Positions 18,001 through 24,939 of a stretch of 64,000 bases of DNA are shown piece by piece. The translations under genes were made by a program, and so were the position numbers. Under the pieces are notes generated by a model, which did not search any database, was not told the origin of the DNA, and saw only the letters and a program-made list of their open reading frames with translations. This DNA is from Akkermansiaceae bacterium UBA2367. Its GTDB lineage: Bacteria; Verrucomicrobiota; Verrucomicrobiia; Verrucomicrobiales; DEV007. The stretch is taken from assembly GCA_002344525.1 (NCBI GenBank), contig DDTJ01000096.1, positions 1 to 64,000 on the forward strand, read 5' to 3'. The number at the start of each line of letters is the position of its first letter. The stretch's first letter is position 1.

Positions 18001-18035
18001 AGGGGTTCGGGAGTCACTGAGGAAGGTTGGGACAT
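6015..18035 (-). CDS. hybrid highly reducing polyketide synthase-nonribosomal peptide synthetase with a terminal acyl-ACP-reductase-like domain
   Basis: 4006 residues. Order: KS 10-435 (Cys181, His316, His356); AT 545-840 (GHSVGE with Ser637, YAFH 737-740, malonyl-like); LPTYAWQRERFW 880-891; DH 900-1190 (His936, Asp1100); C-methyltransferase about 1350-1590 (VLEVGAGTGSLT); a structural KR remnant; ER 1840-2150 (GTGGVG 1971-1976); KR 2170-2350 (GGAGGFG, Tyr2315, LDD motif of B type); ACP Ser2474; C 2530-2960 (HHIVSDAWS, His2676); A 3000-3500 (YTSGSTGKPKG from 3165, NLYGPTE 3300, Lys3495); PCP Ser3551; then a Rossmann domain 3590-4006 with GLGSIGFG at 3776 and Cys3940, resembling cyanobacterial acyl-ACP reductase. 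All catalytic residues are intact. It should build a reduced acyl chain, join one amino acid (pocket D-I-L-Q-L-G-L-V-W-K, glycine-like) and release it reductively. The start has a weak Shine-Dalgarno. No tailoring genes adjoin. Confidence 0.93.
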   Translation of the reverse strand: MSQPSSVTPEPLAIVGIGCRLPGGVNGPESFWQLMAEGRSGIVPVPTDRWNRERWHHENVDIPGKMITKWGGFIHDFDKFDAQFFGISPREALRMDPQQRWLLEAAWESLEDAGIPPESLRGSRTAVFVGIASNDYANVAQSDPRNVDVHTNSGSTLSIASNRISYLFDFKGPAVSVDTACSSALVAINLACESVWSGESDMALAGGVNALLTPDASIGFSKATMLSPTGQCFAFDDRANGYVRGEGGGIFVIKKLAEAERDGDRVYCVIRAAVINQDGNTSSMTVPGVETQAKMLEEALAKSGIEPKQVRYMEAHGTGTPVGDPIETRALGMVLSRGRDEGDTCLLGSVKTNVGHLESGSGVAGLAKAALVLYHDTVPPNLNFKNPNPNIPFDEFKLKVATELQPLPHLGDLPPVVGVNSFGFGGTNSHILLEAPPKAEAAAAPAPVAATEMAERPVLLPLSARTDEALRDTVIRWRRFLRASESALGDIAAAAGTKREHHDHRLAILATDREDLIHRMTEWLAEGERGGHALSGRPVAEPHPPVFVYTGQGAQWWAMGQHLIEREPVFRRVLEEIDSYLKPLAGWSLIEEMTRDEESSQINRTNIAQPAIFGLQVALTELWKSWGVHPAKVVGHSVGEVAAAYVAGAYTMEDAVKIIYHRSRLQDTTGGKGRMVAVGLSQTEARKAIAGKEDQVQVAVVNSPGMVTLAGDTAPLEEIVTGLEAQGKFVRWLRIDYAFHTHQMEPIREELLEVLKDIQPRATSIPYISTVTGGICEGTKLDGEYWWRNVREAVLFAPAIAGLVRSGEDSFVEVGPHPALQNPILECLSDQGRKGFYFSSLKRKTDESEEMLGNLARLHLHGYAIDWNAVNQASGALVRLPTYAWQRERFWLESAEGQYLRCAPLEHPLLGLARTASRPTWRFDLDPRYFTWLDDHRFWDSVVFPAAGYGEIGLAIARKLFPGESYAVEDLEMKKALFVSEDKVPVVEVVFDPATKVFQIFSSTGDHKDWDLNSQGVLRKLPAPVETSADLNAIKAGLPRHFTHEEYYEDYEEAGYQFRPLFQHLQNVWRKDGESLAEIVAPEGLKDTIPDHHFHPAVLDACFHTVKGGQVIPDGALATDYFYLPAAIRSIRLHTEKPPLRLWGHAKVDSSNDREYIIADIKVYDDGGNLVAEVYGFRADRVEQSKADDLEKCLYQAVWEPLLLKGTRIDGPANLPAPAELVKAANADLRTLYDARGLGNHYGQFLPAMEEISRQFIVNAYLDLGWQPQVGDRVTVAEHLRKLTIADHHRKLVFGQLTALAEGELLKQVGEGEWEVVEIPVHEDALKWIDRLVKQMPEFASEAELQRLAGPNLAGVLCGETDPLEVLFPKGSSRVMERFYREGADFPVINEQIRLALARAVADLPERRALRVLEVGAGTGSLTGQILDVFPADRTEYIFTDNGPAFLQSAQDRFGESHPFVEYKMFDCEKDPAAQGFEAHHFDLVIASNVIHATADLKATLANLRRCLAPDGILMFLEVTWRRAALDNVFGLLPGWWRFSDTDLRKRSALLTRSEWETLLADLEFRDVTSFISSPDAKEDQQACLVARAPEPVAPPASDGADEGDADAPEEAEPVAVETYLITRDSSGLGSRLVESLVSDTTDTRLVGPTVAEIEAALDEIAAAGGVVRGLIHTLSLDHPAAKALDLETLNAAQNTGVRFAHQLFKTIAEREWTKRPRVFFLTRGTLPVKPGEALPGLASAPLTGFLRVANNEQPDFIWTQIDLDPADNPHEIEDLVAEIRLVGKEHEIAFRGNGRHVRRVHRVKSENLPPRKRNAVGGEGEIAPYRLQIDKPGILTNLSLNETVRREPEADEIEVLVKAGGINFRDVMKALGIYPGQPVDLKWFGDDFSGTVLRVGSAVKDLQPGDAVVGMAPYCFRSHVTVHRNMVFRKPESMSFVEAATLPTVFLTSHYAINELARMEPGESILVHAGTGGVGQAAIQIAKHLGLTIFATAGSPEKRQLLKEMGVHHVLDSRTLKFADDIMEITGGEGVDAVLNSLAGDFIPKNFSVLKTFGRYMEIGKVDVYGNSKIGLEPLRNNISFFVIDLAQHLQSKPAYIARMFSDLEAKFYDGSYVPLSNHVFPVTEVVEAFRFMAAGKHVGKNVLDFDLPEIEIGQPTEPGHRFRGDGTYLITGGAGGFGLELAGWMAKNGARHFALMSRSGPNEESLAKIETLRAEGVSVTDARGDVTSRADLDRIVSEIQKGKAPLIGVIHGAMVLDDEFIVELDEARFDKVLLPKMLGAWNLHEATLGIPLEHFICFSSFSAVIGAVKQSNYNAGNVFLDQLAHHRRALGLPALTFNWGALEGAGFVARNEKTQQYLEMVGLGATDMDETLHLFSLGLPSDAVQLGTARCDWAALARFSPSVSGSNMFLPVVPRSSSGGGDSMAARILEAPAEKRLGMVEDLIAAQVGAVLGTDASRLDKDTPLTNLGLDSLMAIELVNRIEEKLGMSMPMGSVLNGPNIRDLSLPVLEKLLESGGGAGAGGGSGIDASSLVPFEASGVLPEAFPLSEGQKALWFLNRLAPDSSAYNLVFSGKFRPLLDIAAMKKAFAWLFERHPLMDTTFATRGGETVQIVHKGRTIDFREHDCTGLDDEQLKALISEHADRPFNLERGPVVRLELFRTADEAHVALLSMHHIVSDAWSVSVLIQNLIEFYFSAKAGRTPKLDPVAASYADFVKWEQAHLDSPAGERMFEFWRDHLAGAPAALDLPADRPRPAVQTFNGATYGFQLDESLTADIDGLAKQHGVTLFSTLLSAYNLLLHRYCRQEDLVVGVPLAGRTQPELRDSVGYFINPVPLRSVLDESLTVADYLAASGRNVNGALENQQYPLARLVDRLHAPRDPGRSPLFQVSFSMEKVPGIDEQGIAVFLIGQGGHTFHVGDLSMETVDLSTRHAQFEITLTLEEAGGQLFGCWHYNRDLFDEGTVAELNRLYTQVLREMARVPGAKLAELTLLDAAEEQRVLVDLNETRAAYEKEALLHELFETVAKAKDEEPAVTFRDTQTTYGELNRLANGVARELAAAKVGPGDTVGVLADRSPRMVAALLGVLKTGAAYVPLDPEFPASRLALMLEDAAPKALVASGRLLGSLPDLAGGNWTALNLDRIEATSKSFEIRGQSSDSLAYILYTSGSTGKPKGVEIPHRAAVNFLRSMQAEPGLKTEDRLLAVTTLSFDISLLEIFLPLLSGASLVIASAEDVKDGRRLAKLLETEDISVMQATPATWQMLLDSGWEGRSELRILCGGEALTRKLANTLVNSAAEVWNLYGPTETTVWSTVERIVESESAITIGRPIANTQIYILDEHQRPVPAGFTGELWIGGDGLARGYRHQPELTAAAFREIELPLVGKQRLYRTGDLARWTRESRLECLGRVDFQVKLRGVRMELGDIETQMETVPGIRQAVVVKRDDLPTGEGLVGYYLGDALEAADIRQRLAATLPQSYLPAYFKRLDEFPLTPNRKIDRKRLPLPSVGTAREGERLAPRNAVEAKILEVFQRNFDAAEIGVTDNFFEMGGDSLLALRIIVELSEAFGQQIPVDAFLTHPSIEQLALHLGSEPVAAETGATAKEVHVPAGISAEDLDHIDIELAPETMPELDAVALAYIPDVLANLSGFSRDEISERLFGGKPRLTNVYELDQGRIGVIMLPCYETDFYKTPASIKAPVLAALKLAAESGAKAVSLTGVIPSATDHGREIARWIEGEAGLPAITTGDATRSATIVKSVEGILAAAGRDLSGETVSVVGLGSIGFGTLRLMLDVLPHPKHLILCDPYQTDDQMSRLRDQVRDAGYWGQIDLVKNGGALPPEVYEASLVVASSNLPGVLRIPSLRPGTLVVDYSFPPVFKLDEAVKRFATQGDILFTTGGELSLPGVVGETIYLPEDLDQLEDSVQTAFLNFLGGRDRHEITGCVLASLVTGRKEGVEATTGPLENADARAHYDYLVEFGAVPAKLQMSGYFLPEEGIAAFRGDGKRTEA

Positions 18036-18055
18036 GGGGTCAGGCGGTCGGGAAA

Positions 18056-18100
18056 CTCAAAAACGACAAGGCCGGAAACCCCTTCGCAAGGGAATTCCGG
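18056..18100 (-). promoter_or_regulatory. leader hairpin with a short U-run, possible attenuator before the PKS-NRPS start
   Basis: On the minus strand CCGGAA (18100-18095) and TTCCGG (18077-18072) enclose CCCTT-GCG-AAGGG, giving an 11-pair stem with a 2x2 internal loop. Eight bases later comes a run of five T residues. The start codon is about 20 bases further. The gap between stem and U-run weakens the terminator reading. Confidence 0.35.
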
Positions 18101-18194
18101 ACTCGCCGGGGACAAAAAAGGCGTCGGGCACAGGTGTCTGCTGGGTCGATGGAGGTGCTTGGAGCAAAAATAAAATTTTTCTAAGAGATCCCTC

Positions 18195-18223
18195 TCATTA
18201 GCCGTTCTCCCGCCCTTAGTCAA
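18195..18223 (-). promoter_or_regulatory. weak candidate promoter of the PKS-NRPS gene
   Basis: Reading the minus strand, TTGACT (18223-18218) is five of six to the -35 consensus. At 17 bases spacing the hexamer is TAATGA, a poor -10. The AT-rich stretch just downstream could supply a better -10 at another spacing. This would give a leader of roughly 150 bases containing the hairpin. Confidence 0.25.
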
Positions 18224-18386
18224 CAGGGTATGCTGAGGAACCCGACCCTGTCGAGTCCCCGCGCGACCGGGTCGGGCTGCGGGGGTGAAGCGGGTGATGA
18301 GGGAGACGGTTCCGAGTCCTCTTTCATTCGCGGAAATTCGTGTTTTTCCTCTTTTTTCAGAGCGATCCGCCAAGGGTGCGCATCAA

Positions 18387-18467
18387 GGGAGCGCGGACAC
18401 TCTTGTCCGCATCTTGAGCCTGTCCGCCCGCTGCCTCCGCCGTTGCGGGCAGGAGTGCCCGCGCTCC
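18387..18467. repeat. REP-like hairpin pair (copy 1)
   Basis: The left unit 18387-18410 contains GCGGACA-ctct-TGTCCGC; the right unit 18445-18467 contains GCGGGCA-ggag-TGCCCGC. Each is a hairpin and the two are roughly inverted to each other. The same family occurs at 24785-24873. The G-C to A-T change on both sides of the left stem keeps pairing intact. Confidence 0.75.
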
Positions 18468-18538
18468 TCTCCCCCGCCTCCAGTGGAGAGTCCCGGAGGG
18501 ACGGTATCGAGCGGTTCGATTGTTGGCGTTATTTCGAG

Positions 18539-19051
18539 CTATCGCGGGTTCCACTGCCAGTAAGCGGTGCCAGTGTCCCGGTCGTAGCCGATCGAGTAGC
18601 CACCTGCGCTCGCCAGTCGCATCTCACCCCATAGGCCATTCTTGATCTCTATGGTGGTGGCCCTGAGATGCTCTTCGTAGTCCTTGGGACGAACCGGACC
18701 TCCCGCATCGTAGCTGTTATAGCGTCGTATTCGGAAGAACCGATCCTCCTCAAGTTCCGAGACATCGGTCACCGGCTGGTATTTGACGTATTCAGAGCGA
18801 GGAGGGTAGGCCGCAGTGGCGGCCCACTCCCGGAATCCTGCCTCGCTGATCTTGAATTCAAATGCCGTGAACCCATAGCTGCGGCAGTAGTTGACGTCCG
18901 TCGCCTCCACAGGCAGCCAATCAACACTTGCGAGCCCTTCGGCGATCTCCGGAGGACGGATCACAGGGTAGGCGCATCGAGCGACCATCACCGCGCAGAA
19001 TCCGAGGAATAGGAAAGGAATCGAACGCCAGATGATCTTGGGTAGCTTCAT
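18539..19051 (-). CDS. membrane-anchored protein of unknown function downstream of mdh
   Basis: 170 residues from ATG 19051. Residues 8-32 (RSIPFLFLGFCAVMVARCAY) form a signal anchor. The rest is a soluble domain rich in aromatic residues, with SYGFTAFEFKISEAGFREW and a C-terminal repeat-like end, GGYSIGYDRDTGTAYWQW, which reads like a lone beta-hairpin. I recognise no family. A longer in-frame start would run into the mdh gene and is Arg/Gly-rich, so it is rejected. The gene begins 32 bases after the malate dehydrogenase stop on the same strand and may share its transcript, though no functional link is apparent. Codon choice is more AT-rich than that of its neighbours. Confidence 0.6.
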   Translation of the reverse strand: MKLPKIIWRSIPFLFLGFCAVMVARCAYPVIRPPEIAEGLASVDWLPVEATDVNYCRSYGFTAFEFKISEAGFREWAATAAYPPRSEYVKYQPVTDVSELEEDRFFRIRRYNSYDAGGPVRPKDYEEHLRATTIEIKNGLWGEMRLASAGGYSIGYDRDTGTAYWQWNPR

Positions 19052-19083
19052 TTTGGGTTCCGCCCCCTCGGACAGACTGCCCC

Positions 19084-20073
<990 letters not shown>

Positions 20074-20095
20074 TGGATGGGGTTGGACAGCTCTG

Positions 20096-21841
20096 TCAGG
20101 AGCCGTTGACCCTTCGCGAACGTCCCGTCTCGTTCAAGAGATTTTTCAAGCTCTCTCGCAACTCGCGGAACTCCGCGCCGTTGAGCAGCGCCTTCGCCGT
20201 CATGGGAAGGCGGTAGCTCCAGTTCGTGCCGTCCATCACGCCGGGGACGTTGATGCGCTCGGTGTCGAGGAGCAAATCGTTCACGAGCACGGCGACGCGG
20301 TCGGCGTTCGAAATGGAGAGTTCGCGCAGGAGCTTGTGCCAGACCTCGGCGGAGTAGTCAGGAATCTCGCCGTGAAGCCGCTCGATCCCCGCGAAGGAGC
20401 AGAGCGTCTCAAGGAAATGCCGCGCCTCCCAATGGTCGTGGCCGTTCCGGTTGGCCTCGCGCAGGAGGCCGAGCTGCTGCTCCCACTGCGCCCGCATCGG
20501 GGCGTGGTCGTGCGAAGCGTAGGTCGCGAAGGAGAGGTTCGGGTAATGCAGTCCCGAACTGACGTGCCCGTCGGTGAACTCCCACTGCGGCACCTTCATC
20601 CCCGCGATGCCCAGTTCGGCGAGGGAGGGCCGCACGTAGTCGGGCACGGTCCCGAGATCCTCGGCCACGACCTCGGTGTCGCCCGCCGCGTCGAGGATCA
20701 TGCGGAGGTATTCCCCCCCTTCCGCGCGGTTCGCCGCCTTCGCTTCCTCGCTGTCGTCGGGACGGGGGCGGAAGCCGGGGAGCCGCCCGCCGCATCGCTC
20801 CGCCGCCTCCTCGTGGCTCAGAGGGAGGAACTCCGCGTTCCGCACCGGATTCCACGGGAAGGAGTAGATGCGGTAGAAACCGAGGGCGTGGTCGATACGG
20901 AAGAGGCCGAAAATCTCCGCCGTCTTCGCGATGCGGCGGCGCCACCAGTCGAAATCGCGCCCTTCCAGCACGTCCCAGCGGTAGAGCGGGATGCCCCAGT
21001 TCTGCCCCCATTTCTGGACGAACTCGTCGTCCTTGAAGAGCGTCTCGGGCGGTGCCCCGCCATACCAGTCGAGGTCGAAAATCTCCAAGTCCGCCCAGAC
21101 ATCGACGCTGTAGAGGCTGACGCCAAAGGGGATGTCGCCCATCAGGGAGACGCCCTTCGCGTCCGCGTGGGCGCGAACCTCGGCCCATTGCGTGAAGGCG
21201 ATCCATTGCACGTAGGCGTGGTAGCGCAGCTCGCGATCGATCGCCTCGGGTCGGGCCTTCGCCTCTGCGGCGATGGCGGCGAGAGCGCGGTCTTTGTCCT
21301 GATATTCCTCCCGCCACTGCTGCCACACCTGACTGCCCCCCTCCCGGTCCATGAGGAGACGGAAAAGGCAGTAGTCGTTCAGCCACGCCGCCTGTCCCTT
21401 GCAAAAATCCTCGAAATCCGCCGCCCTTGTGTCCACCCGACCTAGAACCTTGTCGCAGAAGGAATCGTAGGCCTTTTTGAGCAGCTTGTGTTTCAAGACC
21501 CGGACCTCCGCATATTGGACCGGACCAGCCTTGAGAGCGGCGAGATCCACCTCCGCCACGACCTCGGCGAAGCCCCCGGAAGCGAGATCCTTCAAGCCCT
21601 CCGGCGTGCAATCGAGTGTCATCGGCTCGATCGCCACCGAACTGATCGCGTTGTAGGGGCTGTTGTCCGGCCCCGTCTCGTTGATCGGGAGGAGTTGGAC
21701 GAAACCGACGCCCGTCTCCGCCGCGAAATTCACGAAGTCCCGCAGCGACGACACATCGCCGATGCCAAGGTCGCGCTCTCCCCGGATGGAGAACACCGGG
21801 ACGAGGATGCCGGCCAATCTGCGATTCATGCTCTGTCTCAT
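20096..21841 (-). CDS. malQ: 4-alpha-glucanotransferase (amylomaltase), GH77
   Basis: 581 residues. It transfers alpha-1,4-glucan segments between maltodextrins in the cytoplasm, in glycogen or maltose use. The GH77 catalytic set is present: nucleophile Asp317 (FRIDHALGF), acid/base Glu394 (AEDLGTVP) and the transition-state Asp445 (SHDHAP). The N-terminus has the family's [19 protein letters not shown], and [12 protein letters not shown] near residue 53 is the usual acceptor-site loop. Length is a little above bacterial type enzymes but lacks extra carbohydrate modules. ATG 21829 (MNRRLAG) is an alternative start. No maltose transporter or glycogen gene is nearby, and the gene precedes mdh. 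Confidence 0.93.
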   Translation of the reverse strand: MRQSMNRRLAGILVPVFSIRGERDLGIGDVSSLRDFVNFAAETGVGFVQLLPINETGPDNSPYNAISSVAIEPMTLDCTPEGLKDLASGGFAEVVAEVDLAALKAGPVQYAEVRVLKHKLLKKAYDSFCDKVLGRVDTRAADFEDFCKGQAAWLNDYCLFRLLMDREGGSQVWQQWREEYQDKDRALAAIAAEAKARPEAIDRELRYHAYVQWIAFTQWAEVRAHADAKGVSLMGDIPFGVSLYSVDVWADLEIFDLDWYGGAPPETLFKDDEFVQKWGQNWGIPLYRWDVLEGRDFDWWRRRIAKTAEIFGLFRIDHALGFYRIYSFPWNPVRNAEFLPLSHEEAAERCGGRLPGFRPRPDDSEEAKAANRAEGGEYLRMILDAAGDTEVVAEDLGTVPDYVRPSLAELGIAGMKVPQWEFTDGHVSSGLHYPNLSFATYASHDHAPMRAQWEQQLGLLREANRNGHDHWEARHFLETLCSFAGIERLHGEIPDYSAEVWHKLLRELSISNADRVAVLVNDLLLDTERINVPGVMDGTNWSYRLPMTAKALLNGAEFRELRESLKNLLNETGRSRRVNGS

Positions 21842-22008
21842 TCGGTCCCGCGACCGGGGTCGCGAAAGGTAGCGGGATTCGTTCCGAATACCACTATTTT
21901 CCGTGGAAAGGTGGGCGCGGGAGACCGTCCCGCCTGTTGCCCCAAAAAAGAACAGGTGCTTCGCGCTTGGCTCTCTGCGGCGCTCTGGATTATCCTCGCC
22001 CTTCCTTC

Positions 22009-23700
22009 ATGAAACCCCGACGCACCATCGCGCTCCTCATCGCCCTTTTCGCCACCGTCGACGCGCAGGCCGATCCCATCGAAACCGACCTCTGCGTCTA
22101 CGGCGGCACCAGCGGAGGAGTCGCCGCCGCCGTCGCGGCGGCGCGGATGGGCAAATCCGTTGTCCTTCTCGAACCGGGCCGCCATCTCGGAGGCATGACC
22201 TCGGGCGGGCTCAGCGCGGTCGATATCGGCGATCCCCGCAGTGTCGGCGGGATCGCGAGGGAATATTTCACGAAACTCGCCGCGACGACCGGCACGGTGC
22301 TGGCTTGGGACAAACCTTTCGAAGGCAAGGGCAGCGGCCCGGCCACGGGTGGAGCCTATTCCATCGAACCCCACAAGGCCGAGGCGCTTTTCGACGGGAT
22401 GGCCCGCGAAGCGGGCGTGGCGGTTAAGCGTGAAGCCCGGCTCGCCTCGGTGAGAAAGGACGGTGCGCGCATCGTCGAACTGCTACTCGAAGACGGTGCC
22501 ATCATTCGCGCGAAAATGTTCCTCGACACCACCTACGAGGGAGACCTGATGGCGAAGGCGGGCGTCAGCTACACCCTTCAGCGCGAAGGCAACGCGAAAT
22601 ACGGCGAGACCTACAACGGCATCCACTATCCCGAGAAATACCTGCCCCGCACGAACCACCTCAAACCCGGCCCGAACGGACGCGTCCCCGGCGGGCAAGG
22701 CGTGTGGGACCGCGACTTCCCCCTCGATCCCTACGTGGTGAAAGGCGATCCCTCCAGCGGTCTGCTGCCCTTGGTCCAAGAAGGCGGCCCCGGAGCGCCC
22801 GGCGATCCCGCCCCCGGCGTGCAGGCCTACTGCTTCCGCCTCTGTCTCACCACCGATCCGGCGAATTCCCTCCCCATCGAGCCGCCCGCCGGCTACGATC
22901 CGAAACGCTACGAGATCGTCGCCCGCTTCATCGAGGCCTGCCTCGCCATCGGCGACGAGATGGACCTGCGCTGGTTCTCCAAGCACGACCCCCTGCCGAA
23001 CGACAAATGGGACTTCAACACCGCGACCTTCGGCGGCAACCTGCCCGGCGCGAGCTGGGCCTGGCCCGAGGCCTCCTACGAGGAGCGCAAACAGATCGCG
23101 AAAGAGCACGAGGACTACCACCGCGGCCTCCTCCATTTCCTCGCCGCCGATCCCCGCGTGCCGGAAAAAGTGCGCGAGGACATGAAACGTTTCGGCCTGC
23201 CCAGGGACGAGTTCCGCGGCACCGGCGGCTGGCCGCACCAGATCTACGTCCGCGAGGCGCGACGCATGGTCGGTGGCCTCGTCCTGACCGAACACCACAC
23301 CTTCGGCCGCGAGGTCGCGCCGAAGTCCGTCGGACTCGGCAGCTACGGCACCGACACCCACGAGATCCGCCGCATCGCGAAGGACGGCGTCGTCATCCGC
23401 GAAGGGAAGACGGCCACGGGACGCGGCGGCGCACCGCCCTACCCCATCGGCTACGACGCCATCGTACCTAAGCGCGAGGAATGCGAAAACCTCTTCGTCA
23501 CCTTCGCCCTCAGCGCCAGCCACACCGCCTTCAGCAGCATCCGCATGGAGCCGGTCTTCATGGTCACGAGCCAGAGCGCGGCGACGGCCGCCTGCTTCGC
23601 CATCGACGCGGGGGTGGCGGCGCAGGAGTTGGATTACGAACCGCTGCGTGAACGCCTGCTCGCCGACGGGCAAGTGCTGGAGTGGGCATCGAAAGAATAA
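22009..23700 (+). CDS. secreted FAD-dependent oxidoreductase
   Basis: 563 residues from ATG 22009. A signal peptide (MKPRRTIALLIALFATVDAQA) precedes the dinucleotide-binding start DLCVYGGTSGGVAAAVAAAR and RHLGGMTSGGLSAVDIG, the hallmark of the FAD_oxidored group often called xanthan lyase-like in Verrucomicrobiota. The central part has the family's YEGDLMAKAGVSYTLQREG, and the C-terminal FAD-contact region reads FSSIRMEPVFMVTSQSAATA. Members oxidise unknown organic substrates, probably sugars or their derivatives, in the periplasm. An upstream in-frame ATG would precede the signal peptide and is unlikely. It stands alone, facing the unknown secreted gene that ends at 23773. Confidence 0.85.
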   Translation: MKPRRTIALLIALFATVDAQADPIETDLCVYGGTSGGVAAAVAAARMGKSVVLLEPGRHLGGMTSGGLSAVDIGDPRSVGGIAREYFTKLAATTGTVLAWDKPFEGKGSGPATGGAYSIEPHKAEALFDGMAREAGVAVKREARLASVRKDGARIVELLLEDGAIIRAKMFLDTTYEGDLMAKAGVSYTLQREGNAKYGETYNGIHYPEKYLPRTNHLKPGPNGRVPGGQGVWDRDFPLDPYVVKGDPSSGLLPLVQEGGPGAPGDPAPGVQAYCFRLCLTTDPANSLPIEPPAGYDPKRYEIVARFIEACLAIGDEMDLRWFSKHDPLPNDKWDFNTATFGGNLPGASWAWPEASYEERKQIAKEHEDYHRGLLHFLAADPRVPEKVREDMKRFGLPRDEFRGTGGWPHQIYVREARRMVGGLVLTEHHTFGREVAPKSVGLGSYGTDTHEIRRIAKDGVVIREGKTATGRGGAPPYPIGYDAIVPKREECENLFVTFALSASHTAFSSIRMEPVFMVTSQSAATAACFAIDAGVAAQELDYEPLRERLLADGQVLEWASKE

Positions 23701-23772
23701 GGTGAAGGCCCTGCCGTCCCCTCCATCCAACCGGCGCGTGTCTCACCCGAAACCCAGCGCACCCCGCAGTTC

Positions 23773-24735
23773 TCACCGCAACTCGCGCCACTTCCGGAAT
23801 TCCTCAATGACTTCCTCCCGCGAGCAACGGGGGCGCAGCGCGGTGCGCACGCGGAAACCGTATTCCTTGCCGACCTCGGGCTTCTCGACGATGAACTGGA
23901 AATCCCACGCGGGATTCGTCGTCAGCCGCTCGGCGTTCACGCCTCCCCCGCTGGGCGATTGGGTGAAGCGGATCCCCTCGCTACGGTCGAACATCACCAC
24001 CCAAGTCAGCTCGTCGATGTGCCCGTAGAAAAACGGCTCGTCGAAACGGAAGCGGGAGAAGCTCTTGAACAGGGTGTCGCGCCCGTCGTCGGCGAAGGTC
24101 ATCTCGAAGCGGTCGTCGCGGTGGCGGACGGTGCTTTGGTCGTTGTGCCACTGCGGGCAGAACTGGGTCCACAGACCGCCCCGCTGGTCCTCCAGCCCGC
24201 CGAGGAAATGGAGGCTCTTGTCCTCGGGCGCGTCCATGTAGCTCGCCCAGAACAAGGCGAGGTAGCCCCGCTCGAACACAGGGCGGTGCGCGACGCAACG
24301 GAAGTCCATCTCCAGATAGTGCGGCGCGACGAGACGGAAGCGCGTCCAGCTCTCCACATGGGACACCGGCGTCGGAGGCTGGTGCAGCTCCGCCTCGCTT
24401 TCGCTGATCTTTCGCAATTCCATCGGGGCGTGGCGGGGTTCGAAAAAGACCTCGTTGTCCGCAAGCGGGCTGCCGGTGACAATGTGTTCGAGGTTCAACC
24501 CCGCGACCGTCGGCACGAACACGCTGCGCGCCCCCGTCGAATGCCGCAGGCTCCACACCCCGTTGTAGCCGGCCCGGTGCCCGCCCTCCGCCGAATTGTC
24601 GCCGACCACCGCCGTCAACTCGCCGACCCGCAAGGTGGTCCAGCCCGGTCCTTCCTCCTCCGCGGCCAAGGACAAGCACCCGACAGCCCCCAGCGCGGCG
24701 CAAGCGATCGAAATCGTCTTCGTTTTCATCTTCAT
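23773..24735 (-). CDS. secreted protein of unknown function
   Basis: 320 residues with a clear signal peptide (MKMKTKTISIACAALGAVGC...AA, ending near residue 25). The mature part is beta-rich and Trp/Phe-rich: NGVWSLRHSTGARSVFVP, YLEMDFRCVAHRPVF, RGYLALFWASYMDAPEDKSL and IDELTWVVMFDRSEGIRF. This pattern suggests a galactose-mutarotase-like or other beta-sandwich fold, but I do not recognise a named family. Its end is convergent with the FAD oxidoreductase gene, 72 bases apart. It would act in the periplasm, perhaps in carbohydrate handling. That guess rests on fold impression only. Confidence 0.6.
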   Translation of the reverse strand: MKMKTKTISIACAALGAVGCLSLAAEEEGPGWTTLRVGELTAVVGDNSAEGGHRAGYNGVWSLRHSTGARSVFVPTVAGLNLEHIVTGSPLADNEVFFEPRHAPMELRKISESEAELHQPPTPVSHVESWTRFRLVAPHYLEMDFRCVAHRPVFERGYLALFWASYMDAPEDKSLHFLGGLEDQRGGLWTQFCPQWHNDQSTVRHRDDRFEMTFADDGRDTLFKSFSRFRFDEPFFYGHIDELTWVVMFDRSEGIRFTQSPSGGGVNAERLTTNPAWDFQFIVEKPEVGKEYGFRVRTALRPRCSREEVIEEFRKWRELR

Positions 24736-24784
24736 CGAACGACGAGAGTCTCAAAATCCGGGGCAAGCGTCAAGCCACGCAAAA

Positions 24785-24873
24785 GGGAGCGCGGGCACTC
24801 CTGCCCGCATTTTGAATGCTACGCGGCTCCGCCGCCATGCCTTTCGACGGCGGGCAGGAGTGCCCGCGCTCCC
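24785..24873. repeat. REP-like perfect inverted repeat (copy 2)
   Basis: The 24-base arm at 24785-24808 is exactly complementary to 24850-24873. Each arm also contains its own small hairpin of the type GCGGGCA-ggag-TGCCCGC. It lies between divergently transcribed genes. It is the same family as 18387-18467. Confidence 0.85.
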
Positions 24874-24939
24874 TTCCCTTCTCCCTTCCCGGCTGTCCAT
24901 CGGATCAAAATGCGCTAGCGTGTCCGCGATCCTCCCGAC

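Larger units (their letters stand above)
18036..18538. other. 503-base intergenic region upstream of the PKS-NRPS gene
   Basis: It holds the leader of the PKS-NRPS gene with a hairpin near the start codon, an AT-rich stretch at 18165-18185 unlike its surroundings, a candidate promoter at 18195-18223, a repeat word like ATTCGCG near 18327-18345, and a REP-like hairpin pair at 18387-18467. I see no gene on either strand. Confidence 0.6.

Noticed and set aside
6132..18020. Long open frame on the plus strand opposite the PKS-NRPS gene
   Set aside because: It mirrors the coding strand in a GC-rich gene with strong third-position bias; it lacks domains and is Glu/Gly/Val-rich as antisense frames are.
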